A DNA stretch of 64,000 nt, from NCBI GenBank assembly GCA_030141605.1, contig JAQGDQ010000142.1, positions 186,001 through 250,000 of the forward strand, in the 5' to 3' direction. This stretch comes from Tubiluchus corallicola (Eukaryota; Priapulida; Priapulimorpha; Priapulimorphida; Tubiluchidae). Both the position numbers and the translations under genes were made by a program. The first letter of the stretch is position 1. Each line of letters begins with the position of its first letter. The notes below the pieces were generated by a model. It ran no database searches and was not told the origin of the DNA. It was given only the letters and a program-made list of their open reading frames with translations. This document shows positions 1 to 37,292 of the stretch, piece after piece.

Positions 1-1085
1 TCGAACACTTATTAAACTAATAGGAGCTGGTATGCCGTCAATAGCGTAACACCGTAGTGTCTGGTAAATGAATACTTTTGAGAAGTTTTTTATAGAAATG
101 AGTTCAGCACCGTGAGTTTCATATTTTCTTATCACTTTTGAAAAATTCAATATTGATACTAGAGCTTTTTAAAGGCAAGCTTGAATAGAATTCGTTCAAT
201 ATCCGACTTACAATAGCTATTAAACAATAGCCGAAATTTCACTGAATACCCCTGTGCCTTTTATAAACACAGAGATAGTTTGAAGTGTTGCAAACATTGA
301 AAAGTTAATCCTTTCGCAGAGTTTTCCAACTGTGTGTGTAATCAGTAGTAATAGCTCTTTATAACGTTATGTAAACTTACTCTGTCAGGCAATGTTTGAT
401 AACTCCATAGGCTATTATAACGGTGTGAAAGTCAGACAGAAAGTACATTGGGATAGATGGCTGAGAAGGATGAAACAATAGAGTGAGAGGGACAGATATA
501 GTAAGAAATCTAAAACAGTAAGGCGAGAGGAATAACTAAGTGACTGAAGTCACTTAGTTGCAACAGTTAAGCAGTACCAACCCTGGATAGTAAATTGATG
601 TATATTTGCCAGGAAAATTGTTTTAATACCATCTGTAGGTTATTTTTCTTATTGAGGAAACATACAACATATTCAAAGCGACGTATAATGATTTCGCGGT
701 TTTTTTGAACAGTATATTAATTAACTGTAGTGGTGCTGAGTTGAGTTGAATGAGGGTTTTCAGGATGGCTCTTTATAATATATATTTCCGGAAATGGAGG
801 TGTAAGAAATGACCTGGGTTTGTGTAAACATAAGGTGCCATTTACACCAACGCGCTACTATCTCTGTCGCCATTGTCTGTATGTTTGCCTGTGATCACGC
901 ACGCTAACAACGATGCTCTGTTATATCGCAGGGCCGCCATCATTGTACGAGAAAAAATTGTTTTTGGCAGTTCAGTTTGTGTCATTATTTGATTAAGTCG
1001 AAGGCTTATGGTTTAGCATAGAATTATCGAGCATTTTTATTCTAAAATTCTCAGTTCTGGGCTTCTGAGAGCTTCTGCTATTATT

Positions 1086-1233
1086 TGAAAGAATAAACTA
1101 ATTATAAGAGTTAGGAAAAGTATGTGAAATGCTGCAAGGTTGTTGTGCGCAGAAAAAGTTATTTTATGAAAGAATATACTAATCGTAAGAGTTAAACTGT
1201 GTGAAGTGCTACAAACGTGTAATTTTTGTGCGC
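1086..1233. repeat. Diverged tandem duplication, period about 80 bp
   Basis: Two adjacent copies (about 1086-1150 and 1167-1233) share the order: a GAAAGAATA core, then CTAAT..TAAGAGTTA, then TGTGAA.TGCT, and end in TGTGCGCA. Differences are point changes and small indels. Confidence 0.6.
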
Positions 1234-2649
1234 ATGTCAATACTGATGTTATTTAGTCAGGAATCGTCATTTTCGAAAGGTAAGTCAGGTATTGAATAAA
1301 TTGAACTTTTTTAAAACTATTTTATTTTATTTTAGTATAATGCAGTTGCGCTCTTCGTGGCAATGATGAATCTTCAAATAGCATTACCAAGCATTATATT
1401 CCCCCTTAGGTAGTATGACCTTTAATTATCACAGTAATCATCATTTGCAAGAAGGCTTTCTTTCCAATCAGTATGGCAGCGATTACAGCTCTGTCCGTGC
1501 TATATGATACACCAGTGGCTATAGTACTAAATGGCTTCTCTCTCTCATTAGTGGTTTCGTGTATATTTGTCAGTGACCTATTCTAATATCTCCGCGAGCG
1601 AGGGAGGAGGGGGATGCATAATAATTACTGATAAGTGGAATCATTATTGCTATTGCGGTGTGTTGTTTGGCTTGCGATTGAATGATTGTAAAACTATAAT
1701 ATTTATAAGGCGTATAGTTTTATGACTGTATATTGACCATACGCCTGAAGACCAATAAAAACCCACCAAGTGTTTTCCAAGAATACAGGTAAACCTAGAT
1801 GGGGTAAACAAAGTATAGACGTTAAAAATAAATAAAAAAACCAAGTGCTTAACCTAATTATTTGTAATTTCAACCTTTCATTTGAAAGCCTGAGCTTCAG
1901 AATAAATAGAATAGAAATTTATTTCTCCCTTGGATGCATAAAAAATATGATACCTACATGTTATTTCCATTATGGTCCAGGTGTTAGTAAAAGTGAAATC
2001 ACAAAAAATAAAATACACAGAGGCTATTAAAAAATTGCCAATTATTATTATGTTAAACTAAGATTATGTACAAATAAAATAATTATAAAAACTGAACGCA
2101 AGTTAAAACTTAAATGTACTGTAAATCTTTGACTAATATGATAGTAATATCACAAACATCAATAATATCATAATAATATCATAATTATCAATTAAGAGAA
2201 TATAAATGAAACGAAAGGAAGTTACGGACGTTAATATATTGTAAAGTATTATAAGGTATAAATTATTGTATGAATTAAAAAACTAATATAGTCTTAAAAG
2301 ATAGTGAATAGTCAAAAAACTCAAGGCACAAAAGATCACCGATGATTATGTATAAAAAATATGGATAAGACCAAATTTGTACAGTAAGATAAATTTTGTA
2401 CAATATTTAAAAAGCAGATAATAGGGTTTTTGATTTAAGAATGAATCATCTTTGCAGCAAATAATTATTTCCTTTTGTATACTCTGAGACGAGGGAAATA
2501 GGTAAACGTGTATGCTGTGAAATTAGTCATAGCTGGGTCTGCTTAGTAAATGTATTGGTGGTCGCTGGTACTACTTCTGCGTGGTTTGAGCTGCCATAAT
2601 GCCTTTAGTTATTTCTCCCGTTGAAAGTAGATTTGTAATTATGTGCTTA

Positions 2650-2745
2650 TTCAAATGTGGATAAGACATCTCTGCTGGCTCAGTGTCTCATCTCAGAGGA
2701 TCATCCTTGATAACTAGCTCATCTATCTCCTGCCACTACCACCTT
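2650..2745. repeat. Dispersed repeat, copy 1 (pair at 48613)
   Basis: The segment AATGTGG..GAGACCTCT / CTCATCT.AGAGG / ATCCTTGATAA..T..CTC occurs here and again, diverged, at about 48613-48690 in the same orientation. It is not coding in any obvious frame. The class is unknown; a short interspersed or MITE-type element is possible. Confidence 0.5.
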
Positions 2746-3156
2746 CAAATAAAATACCTTTTCAAGTATGGAAGAGTTTTCGTAAATTGTTTTGATGCCA
2801 TGTATTCGCTTTTAGTTCGGCCGATTCTGACAGAGACATTCCAGTTCTGATGTGGTAGTTAGAATTGAATTGTCACAGTCATTCTTCTGTTTTTCGCCCT
2901 TTCTTGTTGTTGCTGACCGTGGCCAGCAGCGGAGCAGCACCGCCTGGCTCTACCATTATAGGCCTATTATAATCCTGTCACTTTTAAAATAAATCATCGT
3001 CGTGCCATTAATTGATTTTCTCTCCTAACTGAGTGAAGAAAATACAATATTGTTGGCTTCCCTTTACGGCGACGTTGTCGCGATCGCTAATCGATCAATA
3101 CTTGTAATCATGGTGTTTTGATAATTTCACGTGCGTCTCTCTATTTTTCATTTCAG

Positions 3157-26375
<23,219 letters not shown>

Positions 26376-28314
26376 TTTAAATTGCCAATTACTAGTGATA
26401 CACTAGTTGGTTTACTGTAAGTTACAAACAGTGTAATATAATAATAATTATTATAATTAAATAGTGTTTTGTATTAAATCAATCTTTTGTTTTTTTCACC
26501 GTACTCCTACAAATTAATAGATAACATTCTTTAAATGTAAAACATGCAAATATAATTTATAAATATAACTATCAGTGTAACATGAGGATTAAAATTTGTC
26601 GGATACATTGACGATAAGTAAGCTTAACGGTAACTGGTGAAATGCCTGAAGGGTCTGTGTGAGAGACTACTACTTCATGATGCCCAAAGTCAAAAAATTC
26701 ATGTTTGAGTAGCTTTATTACGTTTTATCTGTAAGAAAAATCATAACAAAATATAACAAACTAATTTCAGCCAAAAAGGAAACAAAGGAAATTAATAATA
26801 AAGTGAGACTGAATAATCAAAATAAACTTACATCATGGCTCTACTACTCTTGACAAATAAATGGTTTAACAACTAGCCAGGTAAACTAGCTCTGTCAGTA
26901 GAGCATGACAGAGAGAAGCCAAGTCAAGACATACATACGAATGCAGTTAAAGGGGGGGGGGCTTACAGAATGAGAGAACACTGAAGTAATAAAATAACCT
27001 AAAATCCTTCACAGTCTGTCTTTAGGTAGCTGCAAGTTAAGCCAAATACAGTAATTAGTTTACCATGGCAAATTACCAATCTGTAAGAATCTCAGTGATG
27101 TCACTGGTTATCATTCGATTACCGATAACCAATATAATAATAGTATCATAGACGTGCAGCTTCCGCGCAGAAAGCGAGTGGTGACACAGAGCTGGTGTTT
27201 CCATGTGAATATCATAGCAAGCGACTTTGTTGTGGTTTCTTGGTTTCTTCTTGTGACGACTATTACACATCTGTCACAATCTCGGGTTTTGCCCAAACTC
27301 AAAAGAAAATGACGATACTAGTTGCCAACTAATAGGTTTTACTTTAGTGGTAAAGTTTTTCCAGTTTTGCTTTTGAACAAGCCATCTGGAACAATGGTTA
27401 ATTGTGGAACTGCTATTTCATTTGTCTTTTTGTCGATTTTTAAAATTGTACAGTTTGGATGAATGTCCCTAGAAAAATTTATAGTAGCTAGTACTTCTCA
27501 TTCACTTGCTTTAGCTTAATTAAAATGCAAATGACCAATCATTAAATGTGAAATTGTAATCTAAGCAGATCGGAAATGGGAGCAGATCGACAATTATCGA
27601 CGATCGATAATTTTGTTTATGGGCATTTTATTTTGTAGTTAAGCTGTAATGCTGTGATTTGTTGATTTTACATTTTTAGGCAAACTCGACATTTTATATT
27701 GTAAATCATTAACCATGAATTGTCTCCAGCTGTTTGAGAAAGTAAAGTTTTCAGTCTCTGAGATACGTAGGGGCGTTTGTTTCCTTGCATTAAAATTTAT
27801 TTGAACAAGTTCGCGTTTATGCGGATAAAGTGGTAAAATTTTTTTAAAAGCAAATGTCTGTGACATGATGTATTCATTTTATGATCAATGTAAAATGTTT
27901 TTCAAAATATTCCAATAATATCCCACGTCGTCGACAAATAGTAATATAGGTATTGCATTAAGATTACAAAGTCATTGTGCATAAAACTAAAAAGCATAAA
28001 TGGTATTTTGTGGCTATACAAAGTGTGTAAAGCTGTGCTGAGCAGCGAATGGTGTTGGGAAGTCAAGCTACCATTTAGGCATCGTGTAAAACAAGCTAGG
28101 CAATATCATCCATATTTTTGTATGCATCCACTATTCCACTAGGAGTCGCTATAAGGCTAAGTGTCAGTGTGTCACTATTTTCTGACAAGAACAAACATGA
28201 CATTTACATTTTTTATGTAAAATTAAGCGACACGCAAAGTTTCTGTTTTTATGAAACATATATAATATTTACATGAGTACGACGTGCGTCATATCTGTGC
28301 ACTTAACTTACACA

Positions 28315-28605
28315 TGTTATAATGTTGACATTTTAAACCTTCGTCATCAGCATTCCGGCGAAGTTTGCCATATCGGCGAAGAATAAGTTGCATCCCGGAC
28401 ACAATGTAGCCATATATCGCGTAGTTGTTAAAAGCTTTTGTAATGGCGCCAAGGGTTCAACAGTCCAACATTCTACTAACCTACGTGGCCTATGTCTCTT
28501 TTTTGCAAACCCTTTCTCGCTATAAAATAAATAAATAACAGACCACAGTACTTTAAGAAAAACAAAATATATGCTCGAGAAAATGTTAACCATTTTAATT
28601 GTTCA
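28315..28605 (-). repeat. Dispersed repeat, copy A (inverted relative to copy B)
   Basis: On the minus strand this reads AAATGGTTAACATTTT, then TTTTGTTTTTCTTAAA, CTGTGGTCTGTTATTTA, CTTGGCGCCA..ACAAAAG, and GGAATGCTGATGACGAAGG. The same blocks, in order, occur on the plus strand at 30205-30456. An 86-codon minus-strand frame is present in this copy but is not shared in frame by the other, so coding is doubtful. Confidence 0.75.
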
Positions 28606-30204
28606 AAAACACGAATTGGGCTCTCAGAAGACACGTCAGTTTGTGGTCCCGTTCTTACATTCTTTTTGCTCGCTCGTTGTCTTATTAAGCTAATATAATT
28701 TATCCAGTGTTAGCAAGTTAAATTTGATTATGTATGTTACAATGGGTAATTCATTTGAGAACAATCTGTTACAAAGTCCCTAAAATTTCTCTACTCTTCC
28801 GGTCTCTTCGTCTCTTTGTCAGTGTGAATACGACTCATAGCTGTTTAACTAATTCATCATGAACAGTCTAAATATCAACTTACTCTTGAAATAATTAAAC
28901 TCCGTCGTTGACTCGAACCAACGGTCACAGAGGGTCAAAACCTCAAAGCAAACTAGGATGCTGATAATTTGTACAAACTATAGTCAGGTGACTATAATAG
29001 GCGTCGACTTTGTGACATGTTTTACATATGTGCCTTTTTCAAAATACTTTTGTTTTAATTCTATAATTCGTATGAGCAAAATTAAACATATCACATTGTA
29101 ACTACTTGATGTTTCGCTTTTATCGTAATCACAGTAATCCGTCACAAATTTTAGCAAAATTATTGGACTTGGAGAAAAAGCAAAAGGATCGGAAATTCGG
29201 GACAATTCCGTAATATTTTTTTTTAATATAAAGACATTATTTTCTTAGCGTTCTCTTCGACGGACTTATTCTATAGACCTAATAGATACCTGTGCCAGTT
29301 AGTTAAATCTTGGAATCTACAGTCGTTGCGCAATTTAGGTATACATTTTGTTTTACTGAAATTAATGAAAAAGTCCTTCCATCGTGCTTTTCTTTATCCC
29401 TTGAGTGTTGAACGACTTGTTTTCCGCAAATTTGTTGTGACAGTAATATCGCACTGACTACAGGTTAATCAAAAGTTGCTTACAAGCCATTTAAGACAAA
29501 ACACAAAAGTCGTCTTTATCTTTCAGATTGATGCCGCTAGGACCAATTAAGATCTTTTTCTCCTTGTCTTTATCATTGTACCTGTTCAAATTCTTGTTTT
29601 CAGCTAGAACATGAAGAAGGTTTCTGCTTTAAAAGCTAAAGAAAGTCGTTTTGAGGTCGCCTTTGAGTTTTTGTTTTCCTCGCTTTAATTAAACCTTTTA
29701 CTGAGTTAAACAATGGAAACCTTTTAAATATAAAGGGCATGTTACACTTTAAAGCGCGTGCGTTGTGCGACGATGTAGAGCATTTTACCTTGAAATTATA
29801 CACCATTGCGAAGCAAAAGGAAACATTGGACATTTGATGGAAAGACGCCAAGTGTGAAATGCATAAATTCTTCTATAGAATAAACACAATTATTGATGAA
29901 ATGTGAAAAATCCGAGACTACGGAAATTTGGTTTGCAAGTCTAACGGAATGGCTAATTTAAGATTATTAGTAATTAATAATTACGGCAAAACACATCTGT
30001 TATAAATAGTGTAATTTCAAAATACGTATTTTAACTAATTATATCGGATCAACGCAAAGTCCTTACTACAGAAAACGTGTTTCGAAATAAGTTAAATCAT
30101 ATTTAGGTAAACCAAACGTAAAGCGTATTTACTTTATAATTATTGTTTTCTGGATTTTTTTACAGAATCTAATACGCTGTAATGCGAATCCTTCGAATTT
30201 TTGA

Positions 30205-30456
30205 TGTGGTAAATGGTTAACATTTTGTCGTTCATACGTTTTGTTTTCTTAAACTGCTGTGGTCTGTTATTTACTACTTTACAGTGAGGAATAGGTCACA
30301 TAGTAAAAATAATGTCGCGAACTGCTGACACTTGGCGCCAGCACAAAAGTACAGAACAACTTTACGAAATATGCTACGTCGTGACCGGCATGCATTTTAT
30401 GGCAAACGTTGCCGTAATGCTGATGGCGAAGGTTTAAAATGTTGACGTTATAAAGT
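30205..30456 (+). repeat. Dispersed repeat, copy B
   Basis: Matches copy A with a short deletion in the middle. Copy B has a different open frame that begins ATGTCGCGAACTGC and ends GCGAAGGTTTAA (about 43 codons). Both copies retain an AG preceded by a T-rich tract before the central block, reminiscent of a splice acceptor, so an ancient duplicated exon is an alternative to a mobile element. Confidence 0.75.
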
Positions 30457-32402
30457 AAGTTAATTGCACGAATGTGACACACGTCGTATTCATGTAAATA
30501 CTGAAACACACGTTAGTTCAAATAGTTACTAATAAAAAGGACATTATGATACAGAATTGCCTGCGTAGTATAACAATGTTTCAATAATTAAATCATTAGT
30601 AGTGAAACCGAAAGATAAATGCTTTAGTAGACGTATACTCCCGGAAAACAAACAAACAAAGGGATCTGCATTTAAATCTGTGACATTTGGATTGTAAGTT
30701 CAGTATTTTACACCACACAGTTCCTTGTATCAAAAGATCCGCATTTCTAATTTAGGTCTATTTCGAATTTTTCACATTAACTTTTTTGGTTGAATTTGAT
30801 TAATAATGGACTAGTTTTCATAATTTGCATACTCACGTTATAAATAATAATTAGCTGATTTACACAATGAAAACGTGTGACTACCAGCTCCATTGCATCT
30901 TAGTTAATTAATTTTCCATAATCAGTTTATGAGCTAAGCGGAGAAAATGAAAATTACCCATTCTCTTTATAGATAATAAGAGGAAATATGCTACGAGGTA
31001 CCGGATTAAAATGATTTTGAACCCACGTTTTAAATACCATAATTCTTTGTTAATAGCTTCTAGAGGTGGTTCTCGTTAATTCTGGTCACTCACGCTTCTA
31101 AGCACTAACTTTACCGACGCGCTTCTGCATTTGAAGGCATATAAACTTGTCGATACGTTCTACAGATTGTTTACTGGCAATTGACTTTTTCACGGAAGCA
31201 TGTTTGATATCTTGCTACCTTACCAACATTATACTTATGATTTACTCAGAAATAATTTGCGTTTTATGAACAAGGTATGCAGGCTCTGACAATGATGGTT
31301 AAGGGGTGTGAAGTGCAAGAGCAAATAAATACAATTTTAGTATTCACTGAAGAATATATCACGTATAAAGTGAATGTTGTGTTTAGATATTTTTCGCAGA
31401 GACCTCGTCTCTTTATAGGCTTTGAACTCAGGTAACGTGTAACCCAGCTGTTCTAAGTCCTTACTCACAAAGAACGTTACCCATCTTTTTAACAGATGCT
31501 TTTATGATCAGAACCAAAATTGACCTTATGATATATAAGAAGTAATAAAATATCATACTATGTGACATGTTGTGATTGATTGCGCAAAATCAAAATATCT
31601 ATTTAAATGAGAACTAATATGCACTGTTTGCGTATTTTGAAACCTTGCTGCTTCTTTTAAATTGGTGTTTCTGATAGGTCCTTCTTTGCACAAGGAATAT
31701 TGTTTACACAGGTGATTTTATATGACGTGTCGGTTATTGTTTATTATACGGTCGATTCCTTTCAGTCGGAAGTTCAAATAAAACTCACTAGCAGCAAATA
31801 CAACTTAATTTCCAAATATTGAGAAGCGCACATGCTTTCACTAAGCCGAAAAATGTATAGCCCTGTTAGTACATTCATAGTACTAAGTCATTCTTAGTAC
31901 GTAAAATTCTGTGTATGCATTTTATACAATTGTTCCGCTACCGGCGAGGTATAATAAAGCGTGTAATATCATATCTGACAAAAGAGTGAGAAGAGAAACT
32001 GCATTTGAATTATTCGCCTAAAAGCACCAGGTAAGACGAATTATATATATAAGGAATTTGAATAAACTTTGCAGTGTGACATAGAATAAAAGATATTATA
32101 TGAAGGTATTCAAGAATAAAAAAGATATTATATAAAGGTATTCAAAAGAATAGATTAAAAAAAGATATAAAGCTAATGCATTTTTTGCCTGTATGATTTA
32201 AAACTTATAGGCTATTTGTTAATGTATTTTTTAGATTTTTAATTCATAACATTGTATAATAGTGTATGTTTATTTATGTTTATGATACAAATTATTTTGC
32301 ATTTTGCACAAATCTACGGATCAAAGAAATAGTATTAATTCAACTACACGAATACGATAATATGTATATACTATAAAGGTTTTGTAAATCTAGGGAAAAA
32401 TC

Positions 32403-32526
32403 ATGGAACACAAGACTACGTTACTATGCCTGCTAGTGTTAGTAAGTTTAGCACTTTGTAGAGAGAGAAAAATTTGTATTGAGACACCGTTGCCTGAGGA
32501 GTGTGGTAAAGCTATAAAATGTAATG
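32403..32526 (+). CDS. Gene A exon 1: signal peptide and short Cys segment
   Basis: ATG 32403 opens a hydrophobic run (TTLLCLLVLVSLALC) typical of a signal peptide, then ICIETPLPEECGKAIKC. The donor AATG|GTACGT leaves phase 1, completed to Asp by the next exon. A TATAAAG about 30 bp before the ATG (32371-32377) is a possible TATA box, but would leave almost no 5' leader. Confidence 0.85.
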
Positions 32527-35500
32527 GTACGTGCAATAATATATAATAGCCACTTAGTTTCTTTTACTGCAGTATTATTCCTAGCTGAATGAAGTCTGGG
32601 ATACAGAATAGTAAATATGATTTTCAAGCTTTTAATTATTTTTTTATTGATTTTTGATCAATTAACAATATTGGCACACTTGTTAAATTGGTAACTACAG
32701 CCACTAACGTTAAACTATGAGATGCTGGTTCTGATTTGAGACTGCATACTGTGTTCTCCCAAGTTTCTGAATGTGCTTTCACTTGCTTATGAAATAGATT
32801 AAATTTTACTTTTTTAAAAGAAACATTCAGCAATAAAGCAAATTTTCCTCACGCAGTCATTTACAGCTTTCTTTTATAACTACATTTCAGATATAGACGA
32901 GTGCGCTGAAGGAACTCATAACTGTGATGTCAATGCTGTTTGTTTAAATACATTTGGCAGTTTCTGTTGTCAGTGTGAAGATGGCTACGTTGGAGATGGG
33001 GTTTCGTGTAAACTTGCAGAATCATGTAAAGACAAAATCTTCGATTGCCCCTCAGGATTAAGATGTCCAGGTAAAAATCTTACACTTTCACGAGCACTGC
33101 AAAATGGCAGCATTAGCGGACAGATCACTGGGCGTGGGTCACCTGATAACATGTTTCGGGTCACTCACATAGGTCACTGGAGCTATGGTCATATGACAGT
33201 ATGTTTCACCAACAATTGTAAACAACAGTAAACAAAATTGTAAACAACTTGGCCATATGTTTACTCGTTGATCAATCACGAGTCAATTAATAAACTAACT
33301 ATCTCAGGTAGGTCAAAGGTCAACTAATAGCAGGTGTCAGATGTGTCAAAGTCAACTAATAACGGATGCCAAGTGGATGAAAAGATCAACTAATAGCAAG
33401 TGTCAGGTGGGTCAATAGCCAACTAATGATAATGTCACGTGGATCAAAGGTCAACTAATAGCAAATATTACGTGGGCCAAAGGTCAACTAATAGGAGACG
33501 CCAGGTATATTACGTGTTAAATTAGTAATAGGTGTTTTTTTAAAACCTGATTAGGAAAGATAGTACTTGGGTCACACAATGACTGACCTTGCATGGTTCT
33601 GAGGGTTACAAGTCAACCGAGAATCATAGATTCATTTCTTAGCCCGGAATTTCAGATTTTTCTCAGGCAATCCAGATAAGTTCCAACTGATAATGACATT
33701 AAAACTCATTAAATTCTTTCATATCCGTGGCAGTGCTAAAGACCTAAAGCAGAGCTTTGATGTTAAAAACTTTTGTAAATAGCCAGATGTTATTATTATT
33801 ATTATTGTCGTTGTTTATTCCTATTAATCGCACTCCATTGCGTCTCCGTGAAATTTACAAGTGATCAACATAAAACATTATAAACATTTTTTCTCATTTT
33901 ATAAGGCCATGTATGACTAAAAACTTAATGTATTAGCGAAATTTACTGTAAATTTTTAGATAGGCGAAAACGGAAGTTACATTGCGTTATACGATTGACA
34001 TTTTTAGTCAAACGCAGACAATTTCTGTGATCTTCAGTTTTTAGTTTAAGACTGTTTTTTCAGATAAAATATTTACGTAGCTTCTCCATTTTTAATTAAA
34101 TGATTTGCTTAGATTGCCTACGTATTTAGCAGTTGAAAGACAAATAGTTTAAGCTGTTTATTCATAATGATTTAATTTACGTTAATTTTCTTGGAAGCGC
34201 TTGGTAATATACTTATGTTTACACTGTTTATTGTGTTATAGCTAAGTTTAATTACGTATTTGACATTACAGATGTAAACGAGTGCGAGTTAGGAACACAT
34301 GACTGTGATGTGCACGCTGACTGTTTCAATTCAATTGGCAGCTTTTGCTGTGCATGCAAAGACGGCTACTACGGCGACGGCAGAACTTGTTTACGTAAGA
34401 TTTCAAACAAGCTTTATTGCACAAGAATCTTTTTTTATTTTTCCGCTTTTTATCATTTCTATGCCTGTATATCAGCTAAATTAAGAAACTAGCTACATTA
34501 GATGACCACACTATTGTAGAAATTTCTCGCAAGATGGCGCACCATTGCATCGATAAACCAGTGTAGTGATGTCAGTTACCCGTAGCAAGTTGATTACTTG
34601 TAACAATTAAGCCATACCACTTCCTCTGATTCTTACCCAACAGAAACTTATTCAATTCAACAAGAAAAAAGAACGGAAATTTTGCAAATTTAATCTTCTT
34701 GGAAATATAGGTTTGTGCTACCTGCTCTGGCCTTAAGTTGTATGGCTTCGCAGAGGCTACATCACGTAGGGTTTCAAATGGCAATTAATCGTGTCTCAGT
34801 TCTTAGCGTGGCCAATCCTAAATATGTTGTCATCTTTAGAATAATGTAGCAGTTTGTTTTGTTTCTAAAATATTAAGAAAATTACAACTCTGTAGCTAAA
34901 GAAAAACGGAAGGTCATAAAGGTACCATGACTTAGGGACGTTTTTCAGATTGCCTATATTTATTTTAGTCAAATAATTATTTTACAAGGAGTAGTCGCGA
35001 TGGTAAAATTTTTACTTAAAATAATTATTATAATGTTGACGCGACATCAGGTCCCCTTGCAGAAAAACGAGCGTTGTAGCAAGAGAAAACCGTTTTAGCT
35101 GGTATGCAGATGGCACGAAAAACGCTAAAGTTCAGTTTTTTACAGTTTTTGAAGCGAGACTATTAGATTATTAAAAAATGCTAATGAGTAAACGCTCCTA
35201 AGTTTTGATTGAATCGTTGGCCGCCGAAGTTTCAAAAAGTTTTTTTTTGTTAACGCTGAGTCGCCTTATAAATAACACTAGCACTTAATTCTGATAGTCG
35301 TTATCGAATTGTACCGATTTGTATATAACGAATGGTGAAATGCGACTGTAAATTTTGCATATGTAAGTGGCCTATATAAGTGAACTATGTCTAGTGAGTA
35401 GGAGGAACTTGCAAAAATATGAAAGGAAAGACAGGAATGAAAGACATTGATGAAAAACCGAATTAAAGAATAAAATGTAAAAACGCAGGAAATGAAAGAA

Positions 35501-37232
35501 ACAGGCATGGAAGCAAGGAAACAAAAATGCCTATTTTTGTTTAAGGCTGTGGGTTACAGTTGAAAAAGACGTTATCCTAAGATTAAGGGACCATAGTTAC
35601 ACTAATAAAGAAGTAGAACAAGGTTTGCACAAAATAACGTGCTTTTCTGCTAACACAGCTTATAATATATTTGAAAGGAGAGATGACACGAAAATTAAAA
35701 AAAAGAATTACAAAACAGTAAAATGAATGTTAAACCAGGCAAAGAAAATGAACAATTTAAATAGTTAACGAACTTAATAGGAGATTATTACAACAGCTGT
35801 CGTACAACTTAGTGTTTTGGATAGTCAATAAGTAAGTTTTTTCATTAATATGTAAGTGTTTTAATACTAAACGTACCTGAGCATGCATCTTAATTCACTC
35901 GTATTGTTTTGTAGGTAACGTATCGTCAGTTCCAGCAGAAAATAAACGGTTTGGTCTAACTGACAGAAGCCAAGCAGTAGAACGTGCTACATCAGTAAAT
36001 GAATTAGCTTCACTTTCTGACGAAACTGCTGGAACTAAAACACGCCGTTTATTTGATAGCAGCTCGTCTAATCCCAGGAATGAGAGATTTACGATAACCT
36101 TTGTAGCCAGAAGCCCAGGCAGCAAAACCATAACAACACTATCAAGTCCAGACCTAGGTTCTTTAATACGTCAAGCAGGCGACGCACACCAAGTCGAACG
36201 CACCGATGTTTTTGACTCATCTGGTGAGGTTACTACTGCCAAAAAAGAAAAGGAGAGGATAGCTGCAAATGACAGAAAAAGCGGTTCTGTTTTGAATTTT
36301 TCAACAAAAAATGATAAATTAGGTAAAACTGCCGCAATAACGGATGCAAGAGAACCATCTGTTGGTTCTCTAGTAGAAGGCACAGTTGAAAGAGCAGTTG
36401 GTTCTTCAGAAAGAAGTTCAGGAGGAAGTCTAATAGATGATAGGCGTGGCTCGGCTGTAGAGCAAGGTTCAGTAGGTGTAGATGATGACGTTGATGAAAA
36501 TGCAGTCACAATAAACAGACAATCCACGCGAGTTGGATCATCTGCCCGTAGTCAATCGACAAGACATGAGCAGGTTGCAGATAGACAGTCTGCACGAGAC
36601 GAACCAACTACAAGTAGTCAATCAACACAGCGTGGGTCGTCTGTCAGTAGACAGTCTAGTGAAAGAAAGTCATCTACACGCAGACAACCAACACAGAGTG
36701 AGCCATTTGCCAGAAGACAATCTGCAAAGAGTGAATCATCTATAAGTAGAGAATCTACACGGAATGAATCGTCTACCAGAAGGAAGCCATCAGGGAGAAG
36801 ACAGTCACTTGCAACAGGAGCTACCGGAAGACGCACTAACAGACCACGTGGTAACTTTATTTTATTACTTATTTGGGAGCAAATATCTTTTTTCTCACCA
36901 GAATTATGCTGTAATCAACAGTAACTTTGCCATCTCAAAAAAATAACTAATATTTCTGGCAACTTTGCTGATGTTTTAATCCTTAAAGATGGGGTGTTGC
37001 ATTTGTAATTTTCATTACTCTCTTGCTTGCTAGCACATGAGCGACTTCAACGTAATAAAATGTGACAGAAATGTTGTGCCGTGACTTTTGCAGATTATAT
37101 GTTTATAACAAGAACACAATATTCAATATACGAGGTCAAGAGAATTACTGTAGTGCGTTTATAATGAGATCCCATTTGCACGCGCGGAGAGAAAGGAAGA
37201 GAGAAAGCGAGAGAGAGAGAGAGAGAGGGGGA

Positions 37233-37292
<60 letters not shown>

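Larger units (their letters stand above)
1..3156. other. AT-rich non-coding sequence upstream of first placed exon
   Basis: No convincing exon is seen here. The stretch holds a diverged tandem duplication near 1086-1233 and one copy of a dispersed repeat near 2650-2745. The first placed exon begins with an acceptor at 3157, so at least one further exon of that gene must lie here or beyond the left edge. It may be untranslated or may carry the protein N-terminus. Confidence 0.5.
26376..32402. other. Intergenic region, no gene recognised
   Basis: No exon with support was found on either strand. A G9 run lies at about 26950. Two inverted copies of a dispersed repeat lie at about 28315-28605 and 30205-30456. 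A short diverged 34-bp-type duplication with AAAGATATTATAT..AAGGTATTCAA lies at about 32089-32145. The rest is plain AT-rich sequence. Confidence 0.5.

Noticed and set aside
28900-28925. tRNA T-arm-like CGTTG..CTCGAAC..CAACG
   Set aside because: Loop is one base too long and no acceptor stem, D-arm or anticodon arm could be found upstream.
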